Source of the DNA: a virus
Virus record (IMG/VR): IMGVR_UViG_3300021171_000006
Location: 27,354 to 91,353 of that record
Length of the DNA: 64,000 nucleotides
Direction: 5' to 3' (one strand)
Part shown: piece by piece, positions 24,145 to 31,640 of the stretch
How the letters are laid out: the number at the start of each line of letters is the position of its first letter
How positions within the stretch are numbered: the first letter of the stretch is position 1
The notes under the pieces: generated by a model
The model's database searches: none
What the model was told of the DNA's origin: nothing
The model's input: the letters and a program-made list of their open reading frames with translations, nothing else
Translations under genes and position numbers: made by a program

Positions 24145-24410
24145 GCGGTGCCACCAATATCGGGTTGGCCTTCGAAGCGTTTGATCTGCTCCTTGAACAT
24201 CACAACGATATCCCGGCGATCGGCGCCGTTGCTGATGTAGTTGCAGCGCCCCTCGTGCTCGCCGAAGGGGAAAACGAGCAGGACGAAGCCGGTCTTGCGC
24301 TCTTTGCCTTTGGGCCCCTTGTTGAAGGCGTTGTCGAGCATCCGCGCGATTTGGTTCATCATCTCGCGATATGCGTCCTCGATCGGAGCGTCGCCCAATC
24401 TCTCAACCAT
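24141..24410 (-). CDS. Hypothetical phage protein (89 aa)
   Basis: From ATG 24410, chosen because it overlaps the upstream TGA as TGATG and the upstream frame looks non-coding. The core AYREMMNQIARMLDNAFNKG, FVLLVFPFGEHEGRCNYISN, RRDIVVMFKEQIKRFEGQ resembles small proteins of unknown function in phage recombination operons. Confidence 0.65.
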   Translation of the reverse strand: MVERLGDAPIEDAYREMMNQIARMLDNAFNKGPKGKERKTGFVLLVFPFGEHEGRCNYISNGADRRDIVVMFKEQIKRFEGQPDIGGTA

Positions 24411-24598
24411 CACACCAACCCCTTCTCTGTCGCCAGCGATTCGTCCATCGTCATCGTGCCCGCCTCCTCGTCCCATTGGCACTGGCTCTTGGGGAGCCAG
24501 ACGGTCGTCCTGCCGTCATAGAACCGATACGCTTTCTCGGTTTCTCGCGGCGGCACGAGCTCGCCCTCGATATCAACGAGTTTGCTGCGGCTGGTCAT
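24410..24598 (-). CDS. Small hypothetical protein (62 aa)
   Basis: ATG 24598 overlaps the upstream stop. Contains YRFYDGRTTVWLPKSQCQWD, a small beta element. Its start (MTSRSKLVD) is nearly the same as the next gene upstream (MARSKLVD) with matching DNA. Confidence 0.6.
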   Translation of the reverse strand: MTSRSKLVDIEGELVPPRETEKAYRFYDGRTTVWLPKSQCQWDEEAGTMTMDESLATEKGLV

Positions 24599-24891
24599 GG
24601 TCGCATCCTCACGGTCGGCTTTGTAGCGGCGTATTTCGTATCGACGACAAAGCCGCAGATCGCGCACCGTTTTAGCGTCTCGTCAGGCTGGCAAGCGTCA
24701 CCACTTGCAAGCGCCGATAAACAAGGCGTCTGCTGGCTATCCCGATCTATGAGCGCGGCGGCGCATGCCGCTACCATCGCTTCACGGATCGATATCTTGC
24801 GGATGATTGCCTGACCAAATTCGGCAAGCACCACATCGACTATCCGTTCCGCGCGCATCGTTCGATTGTCGACGAGTTTGCTACGGGCCAT
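24595..24891 (-). CDS. Hypothetical protein with C-terminal CxxC (98 aa)
   Basis: From ATG 24891. Helical middle (AERIVDVVLAEFGQAIIRKI, EAMVAACAAALIDRD) and a C-terminal LKRCAICGFVVD. Overlaps the next upstream gene by 11 bases. See the gene at 24410 for the shared N-terminal words. Confidence 0.6.
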   Translation of the reverse strand: MARSKLVDNRTMRAERIVDVVLAEFGQAIIRKISIREAMVAACAAALIDRDSQQTPCLSALASGDACQPDETLKRCAICGFVVDTKYAATKPTVRMRP

Positions 24892-25072
24892 CGGGCAAGT
24901 CCCCTTGCTCGATCGGCTCAACCGCAATCTCGCCGATGCCGTCACACTCGGGGCAGATGTCGACCGAAATGATCTCGCCGCGATAAGGGTCATGGCCGTG
25001 CGAGATTTCGACCCTGCCGATGCCCGCGCATTCTGGGCATTTGATCGCCGTCCACATATCTTCGATCATCAC
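24881..25072 (-). CDS. Small zinc-binding protein with DnaJ-type repeats (63 aa)
   Basis: Two CxxCxGxG-like units, IKCPECAGIGRVE and ICPECDGIGEI, as in the zinc region of DnaJ. The pair can bind zinc. Overlaps the next gene by 11 bases. The partner is unknown. Confidence 0.65.
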   Translation of the reverse strand: MMIEDMWTAIKCPECAGIGRVEISHGHDPYRGEIISVDICPECDGIGEIAVEPIEQGDLPDGP

Positions 25073-26007
25073 ACGACGCTCTTGATGATGGTGGTCGAAT
25101 CCTCGATCACCCGTGCGCCAGGCAAGGTACGGACGCCAGCCTTCACCTGCCGGTCGAATATCTGCTGCACGGCAGCGCGGACGGTTGCCTCGTCCACCTT
25201 GCGAGCGTGGCGGATCGCAGCGGTGAGGTCGTAGATCTCGACCTTCCAGACCTTCCGACCGCTCGCTTTGACGCCGAGACCGCTGTCGATCGCCTTCGCC
25301 GTCACGGCGGCGGCTTGGCGATCAAGCTCGGCGGACGCTACCGCAGCGCGGCGCGCCTCGATGTCTGCGGCTAGGCGGCGTTCGGATGCTTCCGCTTCGG
25401 CCTTGGCTTGTTCGGCGCGGGCCTGGGCAGCTTTGGCTGCTGCCTCGCGATCACCGGCCCGGCGCGCTTCTTCCTCCGCCCGCCGTACACGCTCGGCGGC
25501 TTCGCGGGCGGCAGCGGCTTCGCGCTCCTCAGCTTCACGGCGAGCACGTTCCGCAGCGGCGGCCTTCTCGCGCTCGACCCGGGCGGCTTCCTCCAGCCGA
25601 CGCCGCTCGGCCTCAGCTTTGGCTTCCTCGTCGCGGCGGAATTTGTCCACCATACCAAGTACGGTGAACAGCGGGCCGCCTATCACCTTCTTTTCCGGAT
25701 CGAATATGGCGAGGCGAGCGGCGATGCCGTTGAAATGCGCGTCGACTGCGCGTCCGGCCTCAAGGTAGGGACGCTTGCGGGATGCGCGGGCGTCGTCGAT
25801 CGTGGCGAGATGGCTCTTGATCATCCCTGCTAATAAGGTAGCGCGTCCCGCGCTCTCCTGGTCGGTGACCTTGGCGCGCTCTACACCACCGATCAGATCC
25901 CCGGCTTTCTTTTCGATTTCCGCTGTCTCGACCGGCAGCAATTCAGCGAGAGGCGGAAGGTTACCACCGATTACAGCCCTGGGATTGGCGTCAAGCGCGT
26001 CGGACAT
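25069..26007 (-). CDS. Long coiled-coil protein
   Basis: 312 aa. Residues about 120-220 are a continuous Ala/Glu/Arg/Lys coiled coil (TolA-like composition). Before it lies LVETAEIEKKAG-like helical sequence with SHLATIDDARASRKRPYLEA; after it a compact C-terminal domain (KVWKVEIYDLTAAIRHARKV, ATVRAAVQQIFDRQVKAGVR). Similar proteins sit near RecT in other phages, with unknown function. Low sequence complexity may hide homology. Confidence 0.6.
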   Translation of the reverse strand: MSDALDANPRAVIGGNLPPLAELLPVETAEIEKKAGDLIGGVERAKVTDQESAGRATLLAGMIKSHLATIDDARASRKRPYLEAGRAVDAHFNGIAARLAIFDPEKKVIGGPLFTVLGMVDKFRRDEEAKAEAERRRLEEAARVEREKAAAAERARREAEEREAAAAREAAERVRRAEEEARRAGDREAAAKAAQARAEQAKAEAEASERRLAADIEARRAAVASAELDRQAAAVTAKAIDSGLGVKASGRKVWKVEIYDLTAAIRHARKVDEATVRAAVQQIFDRQVKAGVRTLPGARVIEDSTTIIKSVV

Positions 26008-26018
26008 GATGTGCTCCT

Positions 26019-26474
26019 CTAAAACGGGATTGGGAGTTGGTCGAGGCGAATACGCTCTTTCGGCCGCACCTTCGGCTCTTCAGGGCGCCATTTCTGCGCA
26101 TGTTCCAAATCTGCAATTTCGTATCGCCAGTCAGCCTCGGTGATCCGACGCGCTCGTTCTTGCCGCCACTTCGCCATCGGGGCTGTCTGAAGCGCCTGCT
26201 GGCGACCGCTGCGTGGAGCGCGATCTGCCGGCGGCGGGTTCGCCATGCGCCGTTGTTCTGCTGGGGTCGCTTCGACGAACTCCAACATCGCCCAAATTTC
26301 GTATGGGTCGGCGAGGTCGGTGCCGATCTGCCCTTGAAGGTATGGCATGGGCCATCTATCGAGCTTGTTCTCAGGTATTCCCGGCTCATGGTCGCACCAG
26401 AATAGTCGCGCTGGCACTTCGGGCCCGTCACGCCTGAGTCTGACCATCCAGTAGCCCTCGCGAGGCTCAGCCAT
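26019..26474 (-). CDS. Hypothetical protein (151 aa)
   Basis: Begins with an aromatic beta module (EGYWMVRLRRDGPEVPARLF, then WCDHEPG), then a helical Arg-rich centre and a basic tail. Overlaps the next gene by 8 bases. No domain recognised. Confidence 0.55.
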   Translation of the reverse strand: MAEPREGYWMVRLRRDGPEVPARLFWCDHEPGIPENKLDRWPMPYLQGQIGTDLADPYEIWAMLEFVEATPAEQRRMANPPPADRAPRSGRQQALQTAPMAKWRQERARRITEADWRYEIADLEHAQKWRPEEPKVRPKERIRLDQLPIPF

Positions 26475-26631
26475 CCCCTATCTCCTTGGCGATCCGGTCC
26501 CGCTCGTACTCCAGCCAGTCCTCGATCCGCTGCTGGACCTCCTGAGCGAGCCGATCAGCGAGCGCGTGCAGTTCCGGCCCGTTACCGAGAAAGTGTTGGG
26601 CCAGCTTGTAGCATTCCTCGTCATAGCTCAT
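26467..26631 (-). CDS. Small helical protein (54 aa)
   Basis: From ATG 26631 (overlaps upstream stop). One long amphipathic helix: YDEECYKLAQHFL then LADRLAQEVQQRIEDWLEYE. Similar short proteins are common in phage early operons. Confidence 0.6.
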   Translation of the reverse strand: MSYDEECYKLAQHFLGNGPELHALADRLAQEVQQRIEDWLEYERDRIAKEIGDG

Positions 26632-27038
26632 CGCTCGGTCACGTCCGACAGCGCGAACACGATGCCCCGACAATATTTTTCGCCGTCCTCCAAAATGTCG
26701 AAGGAAACGTGAGGAATGGTAGTCTCATAGACCCACGAATAGCCCTCCGTGTCCCACTTGGCGTCAATGGTGGACGCCGCCTTCATTAACCGCTTGAAAT
26801 GGGGGCAATCCTCATTATCGCATTCGTTCACCAAGAGACCGGATTTTGTGAAGTACGCCGTCGCACCTTCCCATGCGCCGATTTCATCGTTGACGGCACC
26901 CCGAAACTCCATGAGGTCATCGCTAGCGCCGAAGACAATCACAAGGCCGTTGAGTTTGGCTTCGTATTCCTCGGCGTCGGTGGTTTCGTCGCGGTACTCT
27001 CGACCATGCAGTTGTACGGCCAACTCTCTCGCGTCCAT
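26628..27038 (-). CDS. Hypothetical phage protein (136 aa)
   Basis: GGAG lies 8 bases before ATG 27038. Motifs MDARELAVQLHGREYRDE, LNGLVIVFGASDDLMEFRGA and HVSFDILEDGEKYCRGIVF recall a widely spread phage protein of unknown function. Soluble, alpha/beta. Confidence 0.65.
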   Translation of the reverse strand: MDARELAVQLHGREYRDETTDAEEYEAKLNGLVIVFGASDDLMEFRGAVNDEIGAWEGATAYFTKSGLLVNECDNEDCPHFKRLMKAASTIDAKWDTEGYSWVYETTIPHVSFDILEDGEKYCRGIVFALSDVTER

Positions 27039-27051
27039 GTGGTTTAACTCC

Positions 27052-27168
27052 CTATGTGTTCGATGGAGAGGCAGGCAGAGTCCCCCCTTCCGAGGGGATC
27101 TGCGTGTTCGACGGAGCCGGCTTCGCAGTGCGCTCTTGCTCGCCCTGGTGTTTGGCGGAGGCGGTCAT
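27052..27168 (-). CDS. Small Ser/Pro-rich protein (38 aa)
   Basis: ATG 27168 follows GAGG; it ends with TAG 13 bases before the next start. The sequence is polar and probably disordered (HQGEQERTAKPAPSNTQIPS). Protein-like composition and Shine-Dalgarno support it, but another frame is also open through the same DNA. Confidence 0.4.
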   Translation of the reverse strand: MTASAKHQGEQERTAKPAPSNTQIPSEGGTLPASPSNT

Positions 27169-27495
27169 CCTGTACCTCGCTTACGGCTGTTCCACATACG
27201 ACGGTTACGACATCCCCGGAGCCGAGCGCATCGACAGCCGGGTTGTCCGCGGATACACCATCCGCGTCTTTGGCCTGCGTTGCCGCGCGTTCGCGCCCCC
27301 AGCGGCCGTTCCCCCGAACGGTCGCATCTGCGCTCGCCAGAGCGGCTATGCGCTCGGCGGCATCGAGTTTGTTCCTGCGAGGGGTTGCCCTTCACGCCGG
27401 GCCGCGCTATAAAACCCGCAGGAAATCGCCGGTCGCCGCCGAGCGAAGTCCAGAGGGCGGGTCGAGAGTTTACACCTCTCCCCGCCTTCGCCATT
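27169..27495 (-). other. 327-base stretch without a clear gene
   Basis: The minus operon is interrupted here. One minus frame is open but has no usable start (NKLDAAERIAALASADATVR, then GNGRWGRERAA, reading like real protein); a plus frame (27056-27412) is also open, with unconvincing codon content. It also holds a small perfect hairpin, CCGTTC-CCCC-GAACGG, at 27306-27321 on the plus strand, and the larger hairpin listed separately. I cannot say which strand, if any, is coding. Confidence 0.4.
27456..27486 (-). terminator. Two-part GC-rich hairpin
   Basis: On the minus strand GGCGGG-GAGAG-7-base loop-CTCTC-GA-CCCGCC makes an 11-pair stem with a 2-base bulge, starting 10 bases after the stop of the gene at 27496. 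No U-run follows, so it may be an attenuator or processing site rather than a standard terminator. Confidence 0.35.
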
Positions 27496-27738
27496 TCAGG
27501 GTGGCGCATCTGCCGGGCCTCTGTCAATAAGTTTTCGCCGGGCTGCATTAATCCGCGCCTTCCGTTTTTCATACCTGACCGGATCAGCCTTGATGGTCTG
27601 GAAGTAGCGCCGCATATGTGCGGAATAGCACTGTCGGCATCTCCGTTGCCCATTCGGTAAGGGTGCGGCGTCCTCAAGCGAGTGGCCACGTTTGCAGTGC
27701 GTTTGCCGGGGCCTGCCGGGCTTGCGCTTCTCGCTCAT
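27496..27738 (-). CDS. Small Cys/His protein (80 aa)
   Basis: From ATG 27738 (overlaps the upstream stop). RPRQTHCKRGHSLED ... CRQCYSAHMRRY is a zinc-finger-like unit of the type found in phage HNH-type and transfer proteins, followed by a basic helix. Ends before the hairpin above. Confidence 0.6.
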   Translation of the reverse strand: MSEKRKPGRPRQTHCKRGHSLEDAAPLPNGQRRCRQCYSAHMRRYFQTIKADPVRYEKRKARINAARRKLIDRGPADAPP

Positions 27739-27968
27739 GGCGTGGCCCAAGCCATCAGCGCGACGACCATCAGCGCGCACGCGAGGACACAGAGCCAGCC
27801 GATGACCGCCCGCGCGATGGACCTGTCGCCTGCCGCAGCCTCAGCGTAGGCCACACCCGTAGCGTCGGGCACGGCGAGGCGGTCCAGCGTCTCCATCGCC
27901 TCGTCGAACTCGGCCTCGTGCGACTCCAATTCGGTCGGCCATCGGATTATATTATTCATCATCTTCAC
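27735..27968 (-). CDS. C-terminal membrane-anchored protein (77 aa)
   Basis: Soluble first half, then a hydrophobic helix (IGWLCVLACALMVVALMAW). Start 27968, 27962 or 27959 (several ATGs in series). Overlaps the upstream gene by 17 bases. Confidence 0.55.
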   Translation of the reverse strand: MKMMNNIIRWPTELESHEAEFDEAMETLDRLAVPDATGVAYAEAAAGDRSIARAVIGWLCVLACALMVVALMAWATP

Positions 27969-28161
27969 TTTGGCGCAACTTTAGGGCCTCAATCTCATCG
28001 GCGATGTCTCGTTCAATTTCTACCGAGTAATCGTTCGTCAGTTTGGCTAATAGAGAGCCAATCTTGATGGGGTCATCTGTGCGACATTGACGTTGCGCTT
28101 CCTCTATAAGACGCTCGCGCCATTGGCGGCAGATAGAAGCGCGAATAATATCGGTGTTCAT
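27952..28161 (-). CDS. Small charged helical protein (69 aa)
   Basis: ATG 28161 follows GGAGGAAGCC (5-base spacing) and overlaps the upstream stop. Mostly helical with Cys at 10 and 25 (ASICRQWRERLIEEAQRQC). No family recognised. Confidence 0.6.
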   Translation of the reverse strand: MNTDIIRASICRQWRERLIEEAQRQCRTDDPIKIGSLLAKLTNDYSVEIERDIADEIEALKLRQSEDDE

Positions 28162-28343
28162 GGCTTCCTCCACCAAAGACCAGCCGCGTTGAACTCAGGG
28201 AGAAGATCCGCCCAACGACCAAACCACGGAGCCTGTCGATGCACGTTCTCGTCACGCGCAAACTCAACAATCTCGCTGGGATTCGGCAGATCGCCCTCAG
28301 CCACTGAGTGCCATCCCTCTGCGCGCAGTTCGGCGCCAGTCAC
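28158..28343 (-). CDS. Small hypothetical protein (61 aa)
   Basis: ATGA on both sides. Soluble, with Trp-rich C-part (APWFGRWADLLPEFNAAGLW). No family recognised. Confidence 0.55.
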   Translation of the reverse strand: MTGAELRAEGWHSVAEGDLPNPSEIVEFARDENVHRQAPWFGRWADLLPEFNAAGLWWRKP

Positions 28344-28642
28344 GGCGTCACCAATACCGGCACAACCAACCCGGCCAGGATCTCTGCCTCGGTGAAGCCG
28401 CTATCCGCCCCGAAGGCTCGGGCGCGCGCTTCGAGAGCGCAGAGTTCGTCATGGAGCCGCCGCACCCCGCAGCCGTCGCCGTGGTAGACCTCAGCCAAGG
28501 CTGCGGCGAGCTCCGCGTGCCCGTGGAGCCCGGCCCGGCGCAGATGCCCGGCGGCGACAAGGCAATAATCCGAGCGCAGGAGCGATCCGTTCGCTTCGAG
28601 GCTTCGGTCAAGGGCGATGATCGCTTCGGTGAGGTGGGTCAT
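28340..28642 (-). CDS. Helical hypothetical protein (100 aa)
   Basis: Start ATG 28642 (or 28645; ATGATGA at the junction). Entirely helical: LTEAIIALDRSLEANGSLL, VAAGHLRRAGLHGHAELAAA. Possibly a small binding or adaptor protein; no motif recognised. Confidence 0.55.
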   Translation of the reverse strand: MTHLTEAIIALDRSLEANGSLLRSDYCLVAAGHLRRAGLHGHAELAAALAEVYHGDGCGVRRLHDELCALEARARAFGADSGFTEAEILAGLVVPVLVTP

Positions 28643-28932
28643 CACTTTTCCGAGAAATCAATAATTTCCTGCGGCAATCCCCGTTTTGATTGGCCGGCGA
28701 TCTGCATTTGGGTCTTGATCGTGCGCAGGATTTCACGGGATTGCGCCGCAACAGCGTCCGCCCGATTCGGGAGCATCTGTTCGGTCTTCACGTCGTTCAG
28801 TGTCTCCCATAGGATGTCTTTGAGGCTACTCGCTGTCAGCGGCCTTATAAGAGTCGTCGCGTTTCGGCCCTTCTGAACGGCGGTCCCGCTCTTGCGCTTT
28901 GTTCCCGGTTTGGTTTTGGCGACGGATTTCAT
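28642..28932 (-). CDS. Small basic protein with helical C-part (96 aa)
   Basis: Basic N-terminus (KSVAKTKPGTKRKSGTAVQK), then a helical stretch with LKDILWETLNDVKTEQMLP. Overlaps the next upstream gene by 107 bases; the two frames are both protein-like, so the start may lie further in. Shares structure with phage regulators of unknown function. Confidence 0.55.
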   Translation of the reverse strand: MKSVAKTKPGTKRKSGTAVQKGRNATTLIRPLTASSLKDILWETLNDVKTEQMLPNRADAVAAQSREILRTIKTQMQIAGQSKRGLPQEIIDFSEK

Positions 28933-29377
28933 AGTTGCTGCTCCTCGTTTTAATCTCTCGGTTGAGTTCGATCGTCAGCCTCGCGGCCTCAGCAAACTCG
29001 CCGTACTGAGCATCGCGCCGTGCTTGATCGTATTTGGCTTTCTTCGCTCGATAGGCCGGCTGGCGACAATACTCCACATGCTGCGGCATCCGTGCTTTCC
29101 GGATTACCGCTGCCGCCACCGGGTCATAGGTGCGCTGGAAGTGGTCTGCCTTTTTCCGCTTAAGTAGCGCGTGATTCCGCTCACGATATTTCTTATCGTA
29201 GGTGGCCTTCTCAGCTTTCTTTTGAGCATCGGTCTTCGGCGGCTTGCGGCGCGCCAACCCTGCACAAATCTGGCCGCAATATAGCGGCGCTCCAATTCCC
29301 CGAGCGCGATTGACCGCTCCTGCTTCCCTAAAGCAGGATTTGCCGCATTGCTGACAGGTGAATGGCAATAGGGCCAA
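28826..29377 (-). CDS. Zinc-finger protein at start of minus operon (183 aa)
   Basis: TCQQCGKSCFREAGAVNRAR ... YCGQICAGLARRKPPK is a two-CxxC finger, followed by a basic helical stretch (YDKKYRERNHALLKRKKADH) and a polar tail. I recall the arrangement (finger, then RARG...GAPLYC) from alphaproteobacterial phages. It is the first gene of the minus run, 160 bases from the divergent regulator at 29538. Confidence 0.65.
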   Translation of the reverse strand: MALLPFTCQQCGKSCFREAGAVNRARGIGAPLYCGQICAGLARRKPPKTDAQKKAEKATYDKKYRERNHALLKRKKADHFQRTYDPVAAAVIRKARMPQHVEYCRQPAYRAKKAKYDQARRDAQYGEFAEAARLTIELNREIKTRSSNYEIRRQNQTGNKAQERDRRSEGPKRDDSYKAADSE

Positions 29378-29478
29378 TCTAAAATCTCCCCGCCGCCGCG
29401 ATCTCTATTCCGGTGGGGACCGGCGACCGCCGGGGTGGGGCGGGAGACGCGGCGGCGAGGGAGATAATAAGCCACTTT

Positions 29479-29523
29479 GGTTGAATGTCAACCGGGATGC
29501 TTGATTTTTTCAAAGTAGCATCC
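29479..29523. promoter_or_regulatory. Divergent control region with nested inverted repeats
   Basis: Between the minus operon and the XRE gene, the DNA becomes AT-rich. Perfect inverted repeats: GGTTGA-ATG-TCAACC (29479-29493) and GGATGCT...AGCATCC (29495-29501 and 29517-29523). ACTTTG (29474-29479) and CAAAGT (29511-29516) add another inverted pair. These are operator-like and probably bind the XRE protein encoded next to them. Confidence 0.55.
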
Positions 29524-29537
29524 TATGCTCCTTCCCC

Positions 29538-29828
29538 ATGAGCGATATCGGTATGTCTCCGGGCGAGGCGATGACCTTGGCGCGGCGTCGCCTCGGTCTG
29601 CCGCAAAAGGCTATAGCGGATATCTGGGGCGTCTCGACGGCATACGTCTCGGCGGTGGAAACTGGCGACAAACGATTCCCGAGAGAGAGGGTGGCCAATC
29701 TGCCCATCGAAATCCGGCGCGAGATTGTGACGGCGCTGATCGCCGATCACGAGCGCGCTATCGCAGAATTGCGCGAGTTGGTCGCCGAGGGCGGCCTTGA
29801 ACCCGTCCAGTTGGAGGCTGGCGACTAA
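29538..29828 (+). CDS. XRE-family HTH regulator
   Basis: 96 aa. Residues about 8-60 form a XRE-type HTH: TLARRRLGLPQKAIADIWGV, STAYVSAVETGDKRFPRERV. The C-part is a helical dimerisation region. It is divergent from the long minus operon and next to nested inverted repeats, the layout of a repressor with its operators. Shine-Dalgarno is weak. Confidence 0.7.
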   Translation: MSDIGMSPGEAMTLARRRLGLPQKAIADIWGVSTAYVSAVETGDKRFPRERVANLPIEIRREIVTALIADHERAIAELRELVAEGGLEPVQLEAGD

Positions 29829-29839
29829 GGAGAAAACAG

Positions 29840-30223
29840 ATGGCACGCACACGCAAACGGAAAAACGGCGCGGACGCGGAATGGGGCGACGATAGCGGCG
29901 AATCTCCGCCGACCGATCACAACGCAAAAAGCCGCGCGGAGACAATTCAGCACTGCTGTCGTGAGATCACAAATCTGGAAGCCGAGCGGTCTTCGATCAG
30001 CGAGCAGGTTCGCGAGATCAAGCAGATCCGCATCAAGGGCGAACTCGGTATGAAGATTGGCGATTTTAACGCCGCCCTACGCTTATACGCGCTCGAAGGC
30101 GATGATCGCGATCAGTTCTTCGACAGGCTCCGGGAAACGTTCGAAGCCCTCGGCGTGGGAGCACAACTCGATTTCATCGATGCGTTGCGGGGCGAGGCCG
30201 AACATGCTGATCGCGGGGATTGA
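29840..30223 (+). CDS. GapR/DUF2312-like coiled-coil protein
   Basis: 127 aa. A helical core (HCCREITNLEAERSSISEQV, REIKQIRIKGELGMKIGDFN, AALRLYALEGDDRDQF) follows the plan of the alphaproteobacterial nucleoid protein GapR (DUF2312) and of its phage relatives. Charged and soluble. Its end overlaps the RuvC-like gene by 20 bases. The relation is by pattern only. Confidence 0.5.
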   Translation: MARTRKRKNGADAEWGDDSGESPPTDHNAKSRAETIQHCCREITNLEAERSSISEQVREIKQIRIKGELGMKIGDFNAALRLYALEGDDRDQFFDRLRETFEALGVGAQLDFIDALRGEAEHADRGD

Positions 30224-30746
30224 TCCCGGGCTGTCCGGCGCCATCGCTCTGCGGGATACCGACGACGGCAGCATGAGGGTGGTGGACATCCCCACCTTCT
30301 CGCTGTCGCGTAACGGCAAGAACAAGCGAGAGATCGACGCCGTAACGCTGTCGATCATGCTCGACCTGTCTATCGGACATGCCTTTGTCGAGCAGGTCGG
30401 CGCAATGCCACATCAGGGCGTCTCTGGCGTGTTCGCCTTCGGTAAATCCTACGGCATCATCATCGGCGTTCTGGCGGCTCGTGGTGTGCCGATGACTTTC
30501 GTCAATCCTCGGGTGTGGAAGAAGTCTCTAGGTGTGCCGGCAGCAAAGGATGGTGCTCGTGCGAGGGCTTCACAATTGATGCCGTCGAGCGCGGAGTGGT
30601 GGACGCGGGTGAAAGATGACGGGCGCGCCGAGGCTGCATTGATCGCGTATTGGGGCATCCGCTCGCTCGCTGGCATTGGAAAGACGATGCCGGCCAAACT
30701 AGCCCCGCCGCACAAGCTGGGGCCGCTCTTCGCCGAGAGGTCGTGA
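30204..30746 (+). CDS. RuvC-like Holliday junction resolvase
   Basis: 180 aa. RNase H-fold motifs: MLIAGIDPGLSG (Asp7), HAFVEQVGAMP (Glu63), KDDGRAEAALIAYWG (Asp139). These make the metal site of RuvC-type resolvases. It resolves four-way DNA junctions made during recombination or replication; RecT lies in the divergent operon. Length matches the family. ATG 30204 is nested in the upstream gene. Confidence 0.85.
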   Translation: MLIAGIDPGLSGAIALRDTDDGSMRVVDIPTFSLSRNGKNKREIDAVTLSIMLDLSIGHAFVEQVGAMPHQGVSGVFAFGKSYGIIIGVLAARGVPMTFVNPRVWKKSLGVPAAKDGARARASQLMPSSAEWWTRVKDDGRAEAALIAYWGIRSLAGIGKTMPAKLAPPHKLGPLFAERS

Positions 30747-31015
30747 TGAACTTCGCCCCCGTCACGACGAAAGCCGACCTGATGACGCTTGATCCCGACG
30801 AGATCACGGCGGGGTACATGGATGCGCAACGAGGTGATCCCGAACCCGGCGTTAACCGGGGGCGCGCCTATTGGCACGGCTGGCGGAATCGAATGATGGA
30901 TCTCGGCGAGATCGAGATCGACGCAGGCCATCGCCGACTTGTTCACGAGATCGCGCCGAATGGCGTGTTCGACGACGAGGTGGTCGGGCGGCGCAGCGAG
31001 AGAGTGCGACGGTGA
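30746..31015 (+). CDS. Small phage protein (89 aa)
   Basis: ATG 30746 shares a base with the upstream stop (TGATG); GTG 30743 is an alternative. Central motif ITAGYMDAQRGDPEPGVNRG, then AYWHGWRNRMMDLGEI, is one I know from alphaproteobacterial phages, function unknown. Confidence 0.6.
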   Translation: MNFAPVTTKADLMTLDPDEITAGYMDAQRGDPEPGVNRGRAYWHGWRNRMMDLGEIEIDAGHRRLVHEIAPNGVFDDEVVGRRSERVRR

Positions 31016-31287
31016 TGCCCTACGCCGTCGGCGAGACAGTTCGCATCGACTTCCCCGCAGACGAGTGGCATGGCCGCGCGGTCGAGGTCGTGCGCGATGA
31101 TCCGGCGGTCGAGGTCGGGCACGAGGACGGCACCAGCATGATCGCTCGGGTGATATTCGTCCGGGGCCCCGGTATCCCGCATGCGGTGGGTTTCCACGCC
31201 TCTCACATAGCCGGGACGGTGGAGGCTCAGCAGCGCCGGCGGTGGGATGCTGAGGGTGACGATCGACAGGGAATGCTCGGATTATGA
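31015..31287 (+). CDS. Small beta-barrel-like protein (90 aa)
   Basis: Starts at ATG 31015 (or GTG 31012). Strand-rich: YAVGETVRIDFPADEWHGRA, VEVVRDDPAVEVGHEDG. Looks like a KOW/SH3-type small barrel. No family recognised. Confidence 0.5.
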   Translation: MPYAVGETVRIDFPADEWHGRAVEVVRDDPAVEVGHEDGTSMIARVIFVRGPGIPHAVGFHASHIAGTVEAQQRRRWDAEGDDRQGMLGL

Positions 31288-31640
31288 ACTCGGGAGCCTG
31301 GAATGCCGAATCCATCGCCCGCCTTAAGGATCTGGTCGAGGCCGGAGAGGCGAGCTTTAAAGAGATCGGCCAGGAGATGGGCCTATCGAAAAACATCGTC
31401 ATCGGGAAGGCGCGGCGGGAGGGGTTTGTCGGGCCTAAAACGCTCGGCCCTCGGGACGATGGTGTCCTGACCCTCACGCAGCGCTTGGACGCTCTTGATG
31501 TGTTCCCCGGACCTCGGAAGTGCGTGTTCCCGATCGGGCACCCGAGAGCGCCCAATTTCCATTTCTGCGCCGCGCGGGCGGATGAAGGGGCGCCCTACTG
31601 CCCAGAGCATCGGCGGATCGCGCTGGTGAAGGTGCTGTGA
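31284..31640 (+). CDS. GcrA-family cell-cycle regulator-like protein
   Basis: 118 aa. AGEASFKEIGQEMGLSKNIV, IGKARREGFVG matches the GcrA N-terminal HTH, and KCVFPIGHPRAPNFHFCAAR ... YCPEHR matches its C-terminal region. In Alphaproteobacteria GcrA is a sigma-70-dependent activator that responds to CcrM adenine methylation. A methyltransferase is encoded 0.5 kb downstream. It overlaps the previous gene by 4 bases. Confidence 0.8.
   Translation: MNSGAWNAESIARLKDLVEAGEASFKEIGQEMGLSKNIVIGKARREGFVGPKTLGPRDDGVLTLTQRLDALDVFPGPRKCVFPIGHPRAPNFHFCAARADEGAPYCPEHRRIALVKVL

Noticed and set aside
27165-27689. Minus-strand frame of 174 codons
   Set aside because: Arg/Cys/Gly-rich, overlaps the believable 80-residue zinc protein in another frame, and has no Shine-Dalgarno.
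29840-30223. Confident naming of the gene as gapR
   Set aside because: Only the general helix pattern fits; without alignment the name would be too strong.
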